Positions 12,561-25,365 are shown, counted from the stretch's first letter. The stretch is DNA of 64,000 bases from Siphonodentalium dalli (GCA_032622095.1 CP136069.1:159267043-159331042), one strand, 5' to 3'. Notes: generated by a model from the sequence alone, not told the origin. Translations and numbers: made by a program.

Positions 12561-13470
12561 AACCTACATATATGAGATTCTGATTGCTAGATATCGGCTT
12601 CCAGAAGAGACTTTTTATCACGTTTGAATTTGGTCAAAGATTATACGCTTATGATTGTGGCGCTCTTTGCAGAGGCCTATTCATACTATAGGGGTAAAAC
12701 GGGGAATAAGTTTTTTAATTTTACAACAAATTGAATTTTTGGTGCATTTATAAAACTATTTATGGTCGCAAAAAATGTTTAGTCACATATCCTAATTCAG
12801 GAAACCGAATTTTAAGCATCAGTATGTTCCATTAGATTCAATGGACATGTATGCATGGTGATGAAAATTTCAACACAAACATACCTCAATGAGAATCTGG
12901 TAAGATTAATTATATTATATATATATGCGCCCTTGGGGTAATATGGACACCCTGTGTCAATGGGAAGTTATATTATGTTGTATATGTCTTAAATTGCACA
13001 TCAAAATACTGTTGGTATATAACAGTTTGTCATCAGGATGTTTCAGTATTAAAACAAAACTTAATTAATTTATTCACATATATGAAATGGAAATAGTCAC
13101 TTTTTGCAACTGCTAGATGGTAAACAATTTGAGGACACAATTGTCCACATTACCCCACGGCCGGGGTAATATGGACAACTGACCCAAAACATTACCAACG
13201 GTTGTTTCATGAAATATATTTCCAGATCTAGTACGTTAAAAGTTAATGGGCGTGTGTGGTTCTCAATATGTAAAAATATAATCCCCCATTCCACCATGAT
13301 TGTCGTGTGTGATTGGTGCCATTTTGTTTAAGGGGTCCATAACACAACGCTTTACCTAATACGTATTTAATGCATGGTCTAATTTGTCGGGAAAATAAAC
13401 ATTGTATAATATTTGCAATCACAATAATTTGTGCAGGTATCGTGAAAACCCACAAATTCCATTCACCAGT
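12561..13470. other. No gene; shared 60-bp word with 14690
   Basis: 'GGTGATGAAAATTTCAACAC' with AAACATACCT at about 12857 recurs, slightly changed, near 14700, so both lie in some undefined interspersed repeat. 'GGGGTAATATGGACA' occurs near 12935 and 13155, the second within a small palindrome (CCACGGCCGGGG nearby). Confidence 0.4.
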
Positions 13471-13885
13471 TTAAAGATGCATTATCCGAATTAACGATCC
13501 TAAATTACTATTTCTTTGGCTTCGGGGGGGGGGGGTAAATTATTTGATTCGAGTCGAGGAACCCACTCATCAAATCTCAGAATGATCAGATATCGATTTT
13601 TTAAGTTTGTTATTTCTCGAGATGTGCAATTGTTTGTGGCCCAGAAAAATGTGATCAAACGTACGGTCTCGGACAACATTGCGAATTAAGATGGATAACT
13701 CAAAAATCAAGTGGTAATACGGCCAAATTTCGGGATACTTAAGTGATCATATACGGGCCGATGATACGGCCATATTTTGTTGATAAATAAATCGATTCTG
13801 ATAACTAAAGGTTATTTTGAAGAAATATCGCTGTTGCTGTATCTTGATGATATGGGGACCATCTGATCGAATTGAGTACTTTTAA
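13471..13885. repeat. MITE-B copy 2
   Basis: Begins TTAAAGATGCATTATCCG and ends GAATTGAGTACTTTTAA. Carries 'TTTCTTTGGCTTCGGGG' with a long G run, 'GATTCGAGTCGAGGAACCC' and 'CAGATATCGATTTTTTAA'. Both ends fall on TTAA. Confidence 0.75.
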
Positions 13886-15687
13886 CGCTGAAAACTAGTA
13901 CAAAAATCAGAACTGAGAACGCTCTTCGTTATCTAGGCCTACCTATTCTGGAAAACGAAAACATGGACGCTCTTTGCAAGAGGCGATCATTTGAATTTTT
14001 CCGCGGCTGATAAAATTCAAACATGTATAGAATGTTCATCTTTTGAAAGCCGATATCTGGCCACCAAACCTCTTATTAATAAAGGGGAACTGTACACTAA
14101 ATCCGGTCATTTAAGGGACCATCTCCTTTTATACTCAACAGAATATATGCAACAATTAAATTAATGAATTTGAGCCATGGATTTAGTGCAAAATACACTC
14201 ATATGCTCTATGAACGATGCAAACAACATGGTAATTATAATGAAAATGAATTTAGTACTCCAGTCATAAATAATTTAGTGTACAATACCCTATACAATGT
14301 AATGGGTTTATATAGGTCCGATCTAATTATTTTCTGGTATAGAAAGATGGTGGTTTCATGGTGTGAAATCGAACATGGCATTTAAAACTATAAGTTAATA
14401 TTATATAGCATATGTCTACCTAAGGTATGCTGCTATATGCTTATTCACATTGTTACCTATATATATATATATACGTATGAGGTTTGTAAGGACAATTTTC
14501 AGTGATAATTTGAATTTTTTGGTTGTGGAAATATACGCAACAATCAAGCAACAGACCAGTGTTCCATGTTTCAGTGATAAATTGGAGTTTGGGATATGGG
14601 ACCCAAATACAGGATATATTATTTTTGCGGCGCTTTCGTTCCGAGTTTTTATGGGTTGTTGAAACATTGTCCTGCATGGCATTGGTTATAGACGTATGGT
14701 GATGAAAATTTCAATACAAACATACCTGACAGTGGATCTGAAACCAAAATGTACATACATTAGATGCCCTGACTGCTCACTGTGCTCAGTGAGTAATCAT
14801 CTTAATTTAGTTTAACAATTTAGTAATGATTGAATAATGATTCTATAAAATGATTACCTCCCCCCCCCCCCCATTTCCTACAATTTTATTCCTTTTCATC
14901 TCATTTTGAACCTCAATCATTAAGGATCTATGACCTCATCTCCTCCAAACATTCCACATATATATATAATACATGCTATGTCATTAGCTGAGCGATGGAC
15001 GAATATTACTAGTATGTTTATTCTTTTCGAAACAAATGTAAACATTCTATATATTTAAAAACAAAATTTAAATAATTCTATGATTTCTTTATATCCTCCG
15101 GTTTTGGGGACATGTGGGGAGACAGCCTATTCCAGTTATGCGTCCCCAATAGCTCATTGTTTGTATATATTAATAATGTAAACAAAATGTTATATTGAGT
15201 TATGAATAAATAATCAGAGTCAATCATAGTCATAGAAAGAGTTCTTACCTTAATTCACTTTGAATAATTCAATGAATGTTTCCTTGACGAGTTTCAAAAT
15301 ATCAGTTGGTGTCTTGCGCAAACAGTTCACTTCAAATAACTCCCATACATTCCTCACGAGTCACCGCATATCGTATAGGATATTATTCTTGGTCAATTGG
15401 TCTGAAAGTATCGTTAGTCTGAAACTTTGGAAAGTTTTAAGACCGTGAAATATGAAGGGATATAGAATGCATGAAAGTCTGTAAACCTTCTCCAAGCAGT
15501 ATGTTACTTATTAACAAGGGCGAGTTTTCATTGGCCAATAAAATATCAGATTCTATCGCAAACACGCCCCGTCATTCTGCGACTGGTGCCGAATCTCCAG
15601 TGATTCCATTGTGGTCCGCGTAGAAAGTTAATGATGCAGTTTCATTCGATGTTAATTGGCTATGAATCGGTTAAATGTTCGATCTAG
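13886..15687. other. No gene found
   Basis: Open frames near 14416-14682 overlap on both strands and in several frames, the mark of stop-poor chance sequence, not a gene. A CCTCCCCCCCCCCC run lies near 14858. Nothing else supported. Confidence 0.35.
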
Positions 15688-16054
15688 TTAACCCTTTCAT
15701 TACGGGAGCTTCCTGAATTATTGGGAAAACCCTGTGCCAATGCATTCTCTTATATATGCGAGTCGACCATAGGTCGCCTCGCATATATAAGATAATGCAT
15801 TGGCCTAACAAATTATATATTATTTTTTATAATTGTTAAAAAATGTAAGAAAAAAAATATGATAAAATTGTTAAAGAATGTAAGAAAAAATCATAAAAAT
15901 TGTTATGGAATGTAAGACAAAATTATAAAAAATTATAAAAATTGTTAAAGAATGTAAGAAAAATTGTCGTCTCGCATATATCAGAGAATGGTCGTCTCGC
16001 ATATATAAGATAATGCATTGGCACATAGGCGCAGCTACCGTCATCAAAGGTTAA
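15688..16054. repeat. MITE-A copy with TTAA at both ends
   Basis: Starts TTAACCCTTTCATTACGGGA and ends with its diverged inverse before TTAA. Internal hairpin: 'ATTCTCTTATATATGCGAG' and 'CTCGCATATATAAGATAAT'. Between 15830 and 15965 there is a degenerate tandem repeat of about 35-45 bp built on 'AATTGTTAAAGAATGTAAGA'. Confidence 0.75.
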
Positions 16055-16194
16055 AGACATATTATATAGTTGTTCGGGTGCGTGAAACTGATACACTCAT
16101 GGGAGACTTATTGTTGTTGTGATGAAAGTATATCGCCCCAGAAAGATGAGGTCCCCGGGTCCCCCTTTTTTTTTTAAATATACGCCACTTTTAT

Positions 16195-16580
16195 AAACAA
16201 GCGGGACGATTTATGTTATTGATCTGCATGTCCGTCGGGGCGTCCGTCCGTCTGTCGAGCCGTCCGCTTTTTTCGTTTCCGGATGATAACTTTAGTAAGT
16301 CTATAAACTGAATGGAATTTCGTATGTGCGGGTTTACCAGCACAAAACATAGGTCAGGTTCGAATTCGGGTTCCGCCCGCCAATTTTCACCAGAGTTACG
16401 GCCCCTTTTTGTCGGAATTTGCACTCAATTTTTGTTTTCGGATGATAACTTTATTAAGTCTGAACTTAATTAAATGAAATTTGGTATGTGAGTTTACGAG
16501 CATAAAATATTATACAGGTCAAGTTCGAATTTGGGTTCCGCCCGCCAATTTTCACCATAGTTATGGCCCTTTGTTGAAAT
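16195..16580 (+). repeat. Two tandem units of the 'AGTTACGGCCC' repeat
   Basis: Two copies about 160 bp apart share 'TTCGGATGATAACTTTA', 'GGTCAGGTTCGAATTCGGG' or close variant, 'TTCCGCCCGCCAATTTTCAC' and 'AGTTACGGCCC/AGTTATGGCCC'. Preceded by GTCCGTCGGGGCGTCCGTCC. This style of repeat is frequent in molluscs and other marine invertebrates (general knowledge). Confidence 0.6.
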
Positions 16581-17594
16581 AATCACGGGCGTATATTTTG
16601 CCACACCCTTGCGATGCTCTTGTTCTACAGCATGCAAAAGCAAAGAGAGTTCGTTGCTATTCGTTTCGGAATTCCTGCAGATATCGTAAAATAAATACCG
16701 CTTCTCTAGAAAGTTCGTGAAAACAGATGATAAATGTCTGCTGCTCCGGTGATTATTTTGACTCATTTCAGAAAACATAGCGAATTTGCATATACGTATA
16801 TATCGTGAAAAAGTGAGTAAATTACGGGTGTGAGAAATCAAAACAATTTAACGAAAATTATAGATATATGAATTGGATATTTTACGCATGCACACGTGTA
16901 CCATTTCCGAATATGATACCTCTGAGTGAAATCTATTTTACAAGCGATAGCTATGTGGTAAACAGTTCGCGTAGTGAATGAATTTGTGAAGATCAGATCG
17001 GAGAGATAAGCTGCGTCTTCGGCACGATTATCTCCCTGTGAAGTGTGGTCGATTAATAGTCGTGATTTGCTAATGACCGAGATAATGCACGGAAAGTGTG
17101 TCGACTGGCTAATGGTCCATTTACCGCGTGAGCTATCCCAAAATCCAAAGACGACCCAACGATATATAGTGCATGGACGTAAATTATTATATGCATCGCT
17201 GTATATTGCATGGTCGATTTCTTGCATATAACACTTCACGAATGCGTACACTGTGTTTAAGCGGACGGGTGCGGTCGGCTTTTAGCAAGACCGAACGTAT
17301 ATTCGTTTTGAACATTCCGTTCAATCCAATCAAATCAACTGGAAAAACTTATTAAAACTTTTGCACTATATTCTTAATAAAAGTGCATATAATCAGCGCT
17401 GTCGGTTATTTAAAGCCATATCAGTCAGATCAACATCATGCTTATAAAAAGCTTCTGTGTGACCGCGCGATGCAGTCATGTAAATATATATACCGCATAA
17501 GAATACGTGTTGTCACTCACAATTTCAACAACCATATTTATAGTATACTTGTCACAATGGTTGTGGCATAGACCAGACCCGTGGCTGTTTGTGC
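16581..17594. other. No gene recognised
   Basis: The longest open frames (137 codons at 16838-17251 and 115 codons at 16494-16841, both minus) show no domain, no low-complexity protein signature and no splice context I can support. Left as unexplained sequence. Confidence 0.35.
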
Positions 17595-18186
17595 AGCCTA
17601 TTTCCACACTAATTCAAGCCTATTTCCACACTAATTCAAGCCTATTTACACACTTATTCAAACCTATTTACACACTAATTCAAGTCTATTTACACACTAA
17701 TTCAAGCCTATTTCCACACTAATTCAAGCCTATTTCCACACTAATTCAAGCCTATTTACCCACTTATTCAAGCCTATTTACACACTAATTCAAGTCTATT
17801 TCCACACTAATTCAAGCCTATTTACACACTAATTCAAACCTATTTACACACTAATTCAAGCCTATTTCCACACTAATTCAAGCCTATTTCCACACTAATT
17901 CAAGCCTATTCACACTAATTCAAGCCTATTTACACACTAATTCAAGCCTATTTCCACACTAATTCAAGCCTATTTCCACACTAATTCAAGCCTATTTACA
18001 CACTAATTCAAGCCTATTTACACACTAATTCAAGCCTATTTACACACTAATTCAAGCCTATTTACACACTAATTCAAGCCTATTTACACACTAATTCAAG
18101 CCTATTTCCACACTAATTCAAGCCTATTTACACACTTATTCAAACCTATTTACACACTTATTCAAACCTATTTACACACTAATTCA
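17595..18186 (+). repeat. 22-bp minisatellite, about 27 units
   Basis: Head-to-tail array of TTCAAGCCTATTTACACA plus CTAA (22 bp). Variants alternate TTTACACAC with TTTCCACAC, AAGCC with AAACC or AAGTC, and CTAATTC with CTTATTC. One unit is shortened near 17910. The open frame entering it from the left is an artefact. Confidence 0.95.
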
Positions 18187-19738
18187 CTTAAACTCGTCAA
18201 ATCAAAACTCCCATGTATTGAAGGATCGAATTGTATGGCTGCTATATACGATATCATGCAACCTTTCAGTTCTGGTACACGAGCTTGTCGTTAAAAAAAG
18301 AGTGTTCCAGCTTTATCATGCAACTCTAGTGACACATATAATATTACCAAACGAGGACAACAGATTCATATATGTGTCCAAATTTCTGACCGTCATCGTT
18401 CATGGAGGTCTATAAACACCATTATGAAATTCAAACACCATTCAGTCGACCAGAAGCTATATATAGAGTTTACGAATATTCCAGATTAAAACGTTATAGG
18501 AAAGTACCAAAGCGGACCAAGGAGTTAAACAGATTGCATAATGCGTGTACACATATATCACACCATATCTTAATGTAAGCAGTTTTCGGTAGGGGCTATA
18601 ATAGACACAACCTTCTGAGGGGCACTTTCCGCAAATGAAAAAGTGTATTTGTATATATATATATATATAGGATATGCAGGCTCCGGTGATCGACCAGCAC
18701 ATGACGAGGGGGGCTGCCATTGAGCCCCGGCGTACCGCCCCACTCACGCCACCCCTGTTTTCGGTGGCGACTTGGAGGATGGTGTCAACTCATCATTATG
18801 GATATATACATTGTAACATGCATGGGTTTATTCCGTCTACTCTCAACACACTTTTGTTATGCATAGTATGGCGTTGCAATTTGTAAATGTCAGTTTACCA
18901 TAAGAACAAATGCCGAACTGAAGAATTTATCCTTATTCGCAAACTGACTTTGAAGTGCGTCGGATACGTATAAACAATTATTCACTCCTTGTGTTCGGAA
19001 CTTCCGATGCGAACTTGCACAGGTGTGTGCGATCATATGTTGCCATACCACGTGCCGTAATCACGTCACGTAATTAATTAATTATTGCGGGATAACTCGA
19101 TATATCGCAGTTGCTCTCTGTAAATTTGTATCGTCTGGCACTCTTTGAACCTAACATTCCATGCAAAATGAGTTTGGTGATATTTTTCTTGTGATATATA
19201 AACTTCAAAGGTGAACGGTGCATGGGTGGTCATCGATATGCATGGTAGCATCGTTTTAGTTGCTGTATGAACATTTTAACTTCAATAACCAGGATAATCA
19301 TACTATAAGTCACTGGACTCCTATAGCATACTGATCTGCAGCCAACGTCACCGACATGTATTGTTCTTTGGGAGTGAGAATTTTAATGAAGAATCAAACT
19401 GATCGAGTCCGTGTCTCCTTTAAATCTGAAATATATATATTGAAATGCGTGTCTTGTTTTTTTTTGTTTTTTTTGCACACCAGGGCTATGCCTTTCGCGT
19501 TACGATTGACTATAATCTTCACCAGGCATACATTATATCAAAGGAACATGGAGCTAACTTTTAGGATAGAAGATGACAATATACTCATGATCTAGATGGC
19601 AAACTGGTGATGTTCTTTTGAATAAACTGCATACATCTGAAAACAGTTTTAAACCGATGATTGTGGAAGTGAAAACTATACTGCAACATTTAGGATCCGG
19701 ACATCTAGTTGCAATACTAATTTATATATACGCCAACA
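18187..19738. other. No gene found
   Basis: A TATATATATATATATA run is at about 18652. A GC-richer patch at 18670-18780 lacks a recognisable exon. Nothing else supported. Confidence 0.35.
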
Positions 19739-20264
19739 TACCTTACTCGTATTTAAATTCGCACATGCAGTACTATTTATCGCGCACCCATGCATGGACT
19801 CCCTAATTTAAACTGAACGAAAGATATTACGACTCCCAAGTTTAATCTAAACCATGCACAGTCCATGGGAAATACAAGCGGCTATAAACCGGTATCAAGA
19901 CCATTGCTCACAATGTCAAGCGACAAATCATGGTAACATAGACATTGTTAAATGCTTGTATAAGAAATACTAATATTCCAGGTCGCCACAAAATTATGAT
20001 ATATGTTACTAGTTTATTGTAAACACCTGTATACACGGGTCTTAATCCTGCGAATGTGTTTAATATACACATGTATACTATCTCCAACAATGACTAAGAA
20101 CCTTAAACTTTCATCAGCTTCAAGATATACGAAATATCACGGACATATATGCGAAATTATTTGTGTCAGTTTTGAATTCGCACAGCAATATATACATTTA
20201 CAATGCGCGAATTCAAAACTGAGCGAAAAAATAGTACTGCGCGAATTTAAATACGAGTAAGGTA
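19739..20264. repeat. MITE with inverted ends, possible TA target site
   Basis: Left end CCTTACTCGTATTTAAATTC with GCAC..CAGTACTATTT; right end AAATAGTACTGCGCGAATTT then AAATACGAGTAAGG. TA flanks both ends, which would suit a Tc1/mariner-type element, but a 2-bp match is weak. A second internal inverted pair (TTTTGAATTCGC / GCGAATTCAAAA) lies near the right end. Confidence 0.7.
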
Positions 20265-20995
20265 ACGAACTTACAAACACATACTACGTCAGTGCCTCAT
20301 TTATTCTGGTTTTTATTATTTAGCTGTTTCCGCCAAAGACTAGTTAATTGACAAATTCGTTGTACGTTTTTGACAGTACTTTGTTCTTTCAGAAGAGAAT
20401 TCCCGACTCCGTTGCATGATGGTTCAACATTCTAGAATGCAAATCCCACATGATTCCACTGCTACATACATGCAAATGACTGCTTTCACGCGCGATCGTC
20501 GTTCGTGTGCAAGTATTGAACAGATAAACATGCCATCTGAAATGGAAAATGACATTTCAAACAAGCAATGAATTTATGGGTGTATTATGCCATATATATA
20601 CGTCCAATTTCCCAAGACGATCTGGTTAATTGGTGAGATTTGCGGCATAGGTTTCTGTTACGGCTGCGGGCGTGTCTACAGTTTCTTTAAGAGAAATAAA
20701 CTGACGTCCCCACAGGAAGGAAATATGAACTGGAGGGAGATGGTTACATTTATCTGATACGGAGATCAGTCGATGTTTGTTTTGATATCACTAAACGCCA
20801 GCTCCACATTGTCTGAGTGCGAATCTCTCAGCATTAAACCGATGGTTCGATGTTTTATTTACCCCGGGGTCCCACGGTATACCAATGCGCGCTCGATCAG
20901 CGCTACAACATGTTGAGTTCTGCTTGGATCAATCAAGCATTGTGATCCATTGTCGATTCAGTAAACAATGGGATTGAGGGGTGTCTTAAAGATAC
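20265..20995. other. No gene found
   Basis: No exon, RNA gene or repeat recognised. Confidence 0.35.
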
Positions 20996-21450
20996 ACATC
21001 CAAATTAACGTTCCTAAATTTCTATTTCTTTGGCTTCGGGAGGGGGTAAAAAAAATATTTGATTCGAGTCGAAGAACCACACCCACCAAAGCTCAGAGTT
21101 ATAACATCATGTCTTGATGTCATAACCATTATGAAGACACATGTACCAGACTTCGAAAGCATGACTCAAACTGAACAACTTGTCAATATATTATCAAACA
21201 ATAATTCAAATACAGACAAGACGATCATTTGCACATGCAGCTTCTCTAAGGTATATATATTACATTAACTTCTATTAATATTGTCAGTATCATACTGTTC
21301 ACTACACAATGTACATGTATATGTTATTATGTATGCATACTGTCCTTATACGGATGTTTTGCCAATAAAACTTATCTTCTCTTATCTTATATCAATTTTG
21401 AAATGTGTTTTTTTTTTCACCACCTGGGATATTTTGCGGTTTAGCAAACA
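20996..21450. repeat. MITE-B copy 3, split by a LINE insertion
   Basis: Left part: TTAAAGATACACATCCAA, 'TTTGGCTTCGGGAGGGGG', 'GATTCGAGTCGAAGAACC', ending near 'CTCAGAGTTAT'. The MITE-B consensus resumes after the LINE at about 21386 ('ATATCAATTTTGAAATGTG'). The far end is not clear. Confidence 0.6.
21105..21388 (+). mobile_element. LINE 3' end, 5'-truncated (non-LTR retrotransposon)
   Basis: The + frame ending at 21268 reads FESMTQTEQLVNILSNN and stops about 17 residues later. That is the style of the extreme C-terminus of Jockey/I/CR1-like reverse transcriptases in invertebrates (a short 'E..LV.IL.N' helix before the stop). An untranslated tail follows, with CCAATAAAACTTATC and a TCTTATCTTAT repeat, typical of LINE 3' ends. 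The fragment interrupts a MITE-B copy whose sequence continues on both sides. Only the tail inserted, as expected for target-primed reverse transcription with 5' truncation. The clade is not determined. Confidence 0.55.
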
Positions 21451-21760
21451 TTCGACGAGCCGATCATCATACTCTCGATACCAAATTGCGTTGAACAAAA
21501 TGTTAATTTATTACACGCTTGTTCCCATAAGTACAGTGTTATTGCTGTTCCGTATTTACAAAGACGTATGGAACGTACGTTCCATACGCATCTCGTTGAC
21601 GTAAAATGACGTACATGACGTTCGCCTCAACCATGAAACCGGAACTATAAAATAAAAGCATCATCACACATGACAAAACACGCCCTCTATGTGCCTTCTA
21701 TGTACCTTCTAAGTCTGTATTTTTAATGCACGGATTCTAGGACGCGAAGCGTGTAATAAA

Positions 21761-21918
21761 CACAGAACGACACGGTGTGTAAATGGGTTTGTCGATACGG
21801 CACTCGTGCTGTCGCGGAAGGATATATAGAACTCGAGGCGCAAGCGCCTCGTTCTATCCTTCCGCGACAGCACTTGTGCCGTATCGATAAACCCATTTAC
21901 ACATCGTGTCGTTCTGTG
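21761..21918. repeat. Near-perfect 158-bp hairpin
   Basis: The left arm starts CACAGAACGACACGGTGTGT and passes 'TCGATACGGCACTCGTGCTG'. The right arm is its inverse, ending GTGTCGTTCTGTG. Arms are about 75 bp with few mismatches; the tip is the palindrome GAGGCGCAAGCGCCTC. Probably a small palindromic MITE. The open frame across it is a by-product. Confidence 0.85.
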
Positions 21919-21976
21919 TATATATAACACTTGTTGGAAAATTTTATACTCGAGTTGACAGTGGAATTTTGTACAT

Positions 21977-22375
21977 TTAAAGATGCATAATCCGAATTAA
22001 CGATCGCAAATTATTATATCCTTGTCTTCAGTGTTAAAATATAAAATATTTGATTCGAGTCGAGGAACCCACCCATAAAGCTTATATATAGGAGTGATCA
22101 GATATCGATGTTTGAAATCTATTATTTGTCACCACCGATAATGTTAGGTGGCCCCATAAACAGTCGACGAGAAGACTTTCTCTGACCAAATTGCGGATTA
22201 AGATGGATAACACTAAAATAAAGTGGGTTTTTTTTGTGTCAGATATTTGATAAACCGGCAAAATTTCTTTGAACAACATGTTGATAAATAACAGGTTTTG
22301 GGCAATTTTATACTATAGTTGACTGTGCACGGTTAGCATTATTTTTGGTCAATTACTCGATTCTGATAACTGAAG
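21977..22375. repeat. MITE-B copy 4, one end lost
   Basis: Begins TTAAAGATGCATAATCCG, then 'GATTCGAGTCGAGGAACC' and 'CAGATATCGATGTTTGAAA'. It follows the family to 'CGATTCTGATAACTGAAG' and then departs, so the distal end is missing. Confidence 0.7.
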
Positions 22376-23300
22376 CGGCCCGGTGATTTTTGACGAAGTT
22401 ATGAACTTATGATACTTTTTCTACTTATATAGAAATAATTAATTGTTAGGTTGTCCGGGTGATAACTTCAATTTCTTGATAATAAAATTTTGGTAAATGG
22501 TTTGTAGTACACAGAAAACACGGATCATGTTTGAGATTGGTCACAGTCCATTGATTTTTGGACTCAGAAATCATAATGTTTGTGTTGTCTATAATAACTT
22601 GAGCAATCTTAAAAACGATGGAATATCTTGATATTATAGTGTGCGGTTCACCTTTATGAACACGCATATCATCGTCAAGTTGGACTCAAATTTTTACCAG
22701 AGTTTTTCTTCTTAGACAACGCCCCAAAAAAGCCACCCCATTTAGGGGCGTGCATGGGATCAGCGACCTTTTATTACTTATAAGCCATGCCACAATAAGA
22801 ACTTGATGGGAAATTAAGATAAGTATATGCTATAACCTGCTGCATGCGCGTTGTGGCCGTCTGTAACTCTCCCAAATGTGCACTGCTATTTTTTAGGAAG
22901 AATTCGGCTGTATGTTAAAATTCATGATCAGCATCTATTGAAGATTGCATCACGGAGCCACGACCGCAAAATGGTATAATGTATATTGATATCCTGATAC
23001 AATATAGTGGAGAAGGGAGATATGAATAGTAATTATTGTCATGCATTGGTTGGTTTTGATTGAAAGTCTGTGACTTATTGACTGTAGTTGAATCGTTATA
23101 TTGTTTGACTGATTGGTTGATTTTGTTTAGTTGATTGATTTTAACTGAGTGGTTGATTTTGAAGATTGGTTGTGTGCATGAAGTTAGTTGAATGGTTGTT
23201 TGCATGGTTTGTTGATTTAATTGCTTTCTTGGTTGCTTGACTGGTAGCTTCAAAATGGTTAGTTGGCTAATTAGTTGCCTGTTTGATTTGTGTTGATTCA
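22376..23300. other. No gene; TTGATTGGTTG simple-sequence patch
   Basis: From about 23050 to 23310 the sequence is a degenerate simple repeat of TTGATTG/TTGGTTG words. The Asn/Gln/Thr-rich 128-codon minus-strand frame there is a translation of that repeat. Nothing recognised before it, apart from a 'GACGAAGTTATG' word shared with 10060. Confidence 0.5.
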
Positions 23301-23777
23301 TTTGGTAGTTGGTTGGTTAATTGAAGTTTATTTCGAGCCCGAGATATATGTCATATGCCTAGAATGATGGTGACCAGAAAACCAAGGAAACGTCATACAA
23401 CAAGTCGGAAGATCGATGTACAGTTGTACACTGTGTGCGTAATATATGAATGTTTCGAATGACAGTAAACCAATTCTGCAATTCAGTCACATGATGTGCC
23501 CTTATACAAAATCACTCTGGTAAAAGCCATATAAACAATGGTTGACATGACTGTATACTCTGGTAAAATATGGTAAATCAGGTAAAAGTGATATACTCTG
23601 GTATAAAATCCATGTAAAGTCCATGTAAAAATGTTATACCCTTGTTAATTATAAGTACATGTAAAGGAATGATGTACTGGCTAAGACAACAGCTACACAT
23701 TTGGTTCTTCAAAGAACCCACCAAATTAAATGGTGTGCGTGGGAAAACGGCCCAGCTTAAATGTCTTAGTTTAAAAT

Positions 23778-24254
23778 TTAAAGGTACTCAACCCGTAAAG
23801 AGGGTCCCCATCTCAACAGATTCCAACAACAACAATCCGATCAGAGGGTCCTATATTACTATTTCTTTGGCTTTGGGGGTAAAAAATATTTGATTCGAGT
23901 CGAGGAACCCATCAAACAAAGCTCAGAGTTATTAGATATTGATTTTTCAAATTTGTTATGTTCTCGAGATGAGTACCAATAACTGCCGTAATCTGCTCTG
24001 GATGTGTACTCCAAATCTATTCAAACAGACAAGGATGAATAACTCTAAAATCAAGTGGTAATTTTTACGCAATTTTGACTGAGTTCTGGGCCAGATAGTA
24101 TTCCCGATAATGAAAAATAATAGATTTCTAAAATCGATATCTAACCAATCTGAGCTTTGATGGGTGACTTCCTCGACTCGAATCAAATATTTTTGACCCC
24201 CGAAGCCATTGAAATAGTAATTGAGAGGAGTTTTATCGGGTTGAGTACCTTTAA
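23778..24254. repeat. MITE-B copy 5, TTAA to TTAA
   Basis: Starts TTAAAGGTACTCAACCCG and ends GGGTTGAGTACCTTTAA. It closely matches, in opposite orientation, the copy at 60174-60650, including the unusual internal words 'ACTGCCGTAATCTGCTCTGG' and 'GGGCCAGATAGTATTCCCG'. No coding capacity. Confidence 0.85.
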
Positions 24255-25365
24255 GATGATATGAGTGAGACTAAATCAAGCGGTATTCCTTTGAAATACC
24301 AATGCAATAGAGGAAAAGGTATGGAACATTAACTTTATTAATATAACTAGATATTTCCTTCAGACATCAGGGGGGGGGTGGAAAAAAGTGTTTTCCGGGC
24401 ACGTATGCCGGGGTGGGTGGGACCGGTGGGTGGTCGATAGGACCAACAAAGAATTTTTTCCGCAACTCAAAAATCGCAAAGAACTAAACCGCATTGCCTA
24501 ATATTGGCATATTCACATGGAACACGGCATGATGTGGTTGTTATATTATCAGAACACCGGGCCCCTTAATGTGGAATAGACTATCCCAATTCATGCTTTC
24601 ATATACCTGAATGGGCGCATCCATTCGGTATTGAAAGGGTTAAGTATAAATTGTTTATATCGACACGACCCAGTCTCAGACATTGCTGGCATTTGTCAAT
24701 ATATATATATGCATGCAGATAACCTGTAGAAGAGAATAGAAAATAGTTTGAAATAGTATTTATCATTATTACCGGATTCATTATTCAATGATGCATGCAT
24801 ATATCGCAAGATGCCAGTGATGATAGCAGTCTGAAGTCGACAGAAGTCCCAATGTAACTTATACCGATTATATGGGAAACTCGTGTATTTTCGCCATAAT
24901 GGAAGTGTGGTCTGGAATTCTACGGGTTCACCACAAGCGCTAAAACTAACGGGGTCTATAACCGAGGATTATGAACATTTCGGAAACGAAACTACGCTGA
25001 ATGATCTAACGTCTTGAGCAGCCGGCTGAGCCGCCATATTTCGTCAGCCACGAACGTCGCGACTGAGCCGGCTAGGCTAGCTAACCAGCCACGAAATCGG
25101 TTGAGCGAGCCGCGAAAACTATTTGTCGTGGCTTCGGGGTCTACCAACAAGGGTCGAAAGTAAAAAATCAGCATACGTGCCTGAAAAAAAATTCCGACCC
25201 CCCCCCCCCCCCCCCTGCAGACATCAGAACATCTTCAGGGTCTGTTCGGCGAACCAACATGCGATATCAATTTTAAACGCTATAACGTATTTACGAACAA
25301 TATAATAGAACATTCAGAAACAAAGACAACTCAAATGTGTTTTAACTGACATGCACATATATATA
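24255..25365. other. No gene; G-run repeat and C17 tract
   Basis: A segment near 24370 (GGGGGGGGGTGGAAAAAAG, GGGTGGGTGGGACC) resembles one near 56045 and, inverted, one near 25185 with a C tract of about 17. These look like one short interspersed repeat. At 24660 the inverse of a TTAACCCTTT end is present. No exon recognised. Confidence 0.4.

Noticed and set aside
14416-14682. Three overlapping open frames of 70-88 codons
   Set aside because: Overlap on both strands in an AT-rich stretch with no domain; typical chance frames.
16494-17251. Minus-strand frames of 115 and 137 codons
   Set aside because: No recognisable domain; the first overlaps the 'AGTTACGGCCC' repeat. Kept as unexplained sequence only.
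17507-17722. 71-codon frame with repeated 'THL/FKPIYTLIQ' peptides
   Set aside because: Runs into the 22-bp minisatellite; the periodic peptide is the repeat translated.
22915-23301. 128-codon minus-strand frame rich in Asn, Gln and Thr
   Set aside because: It is the translation of a TTGATTGGTTG simple repeat, with no domain and no splice signals.
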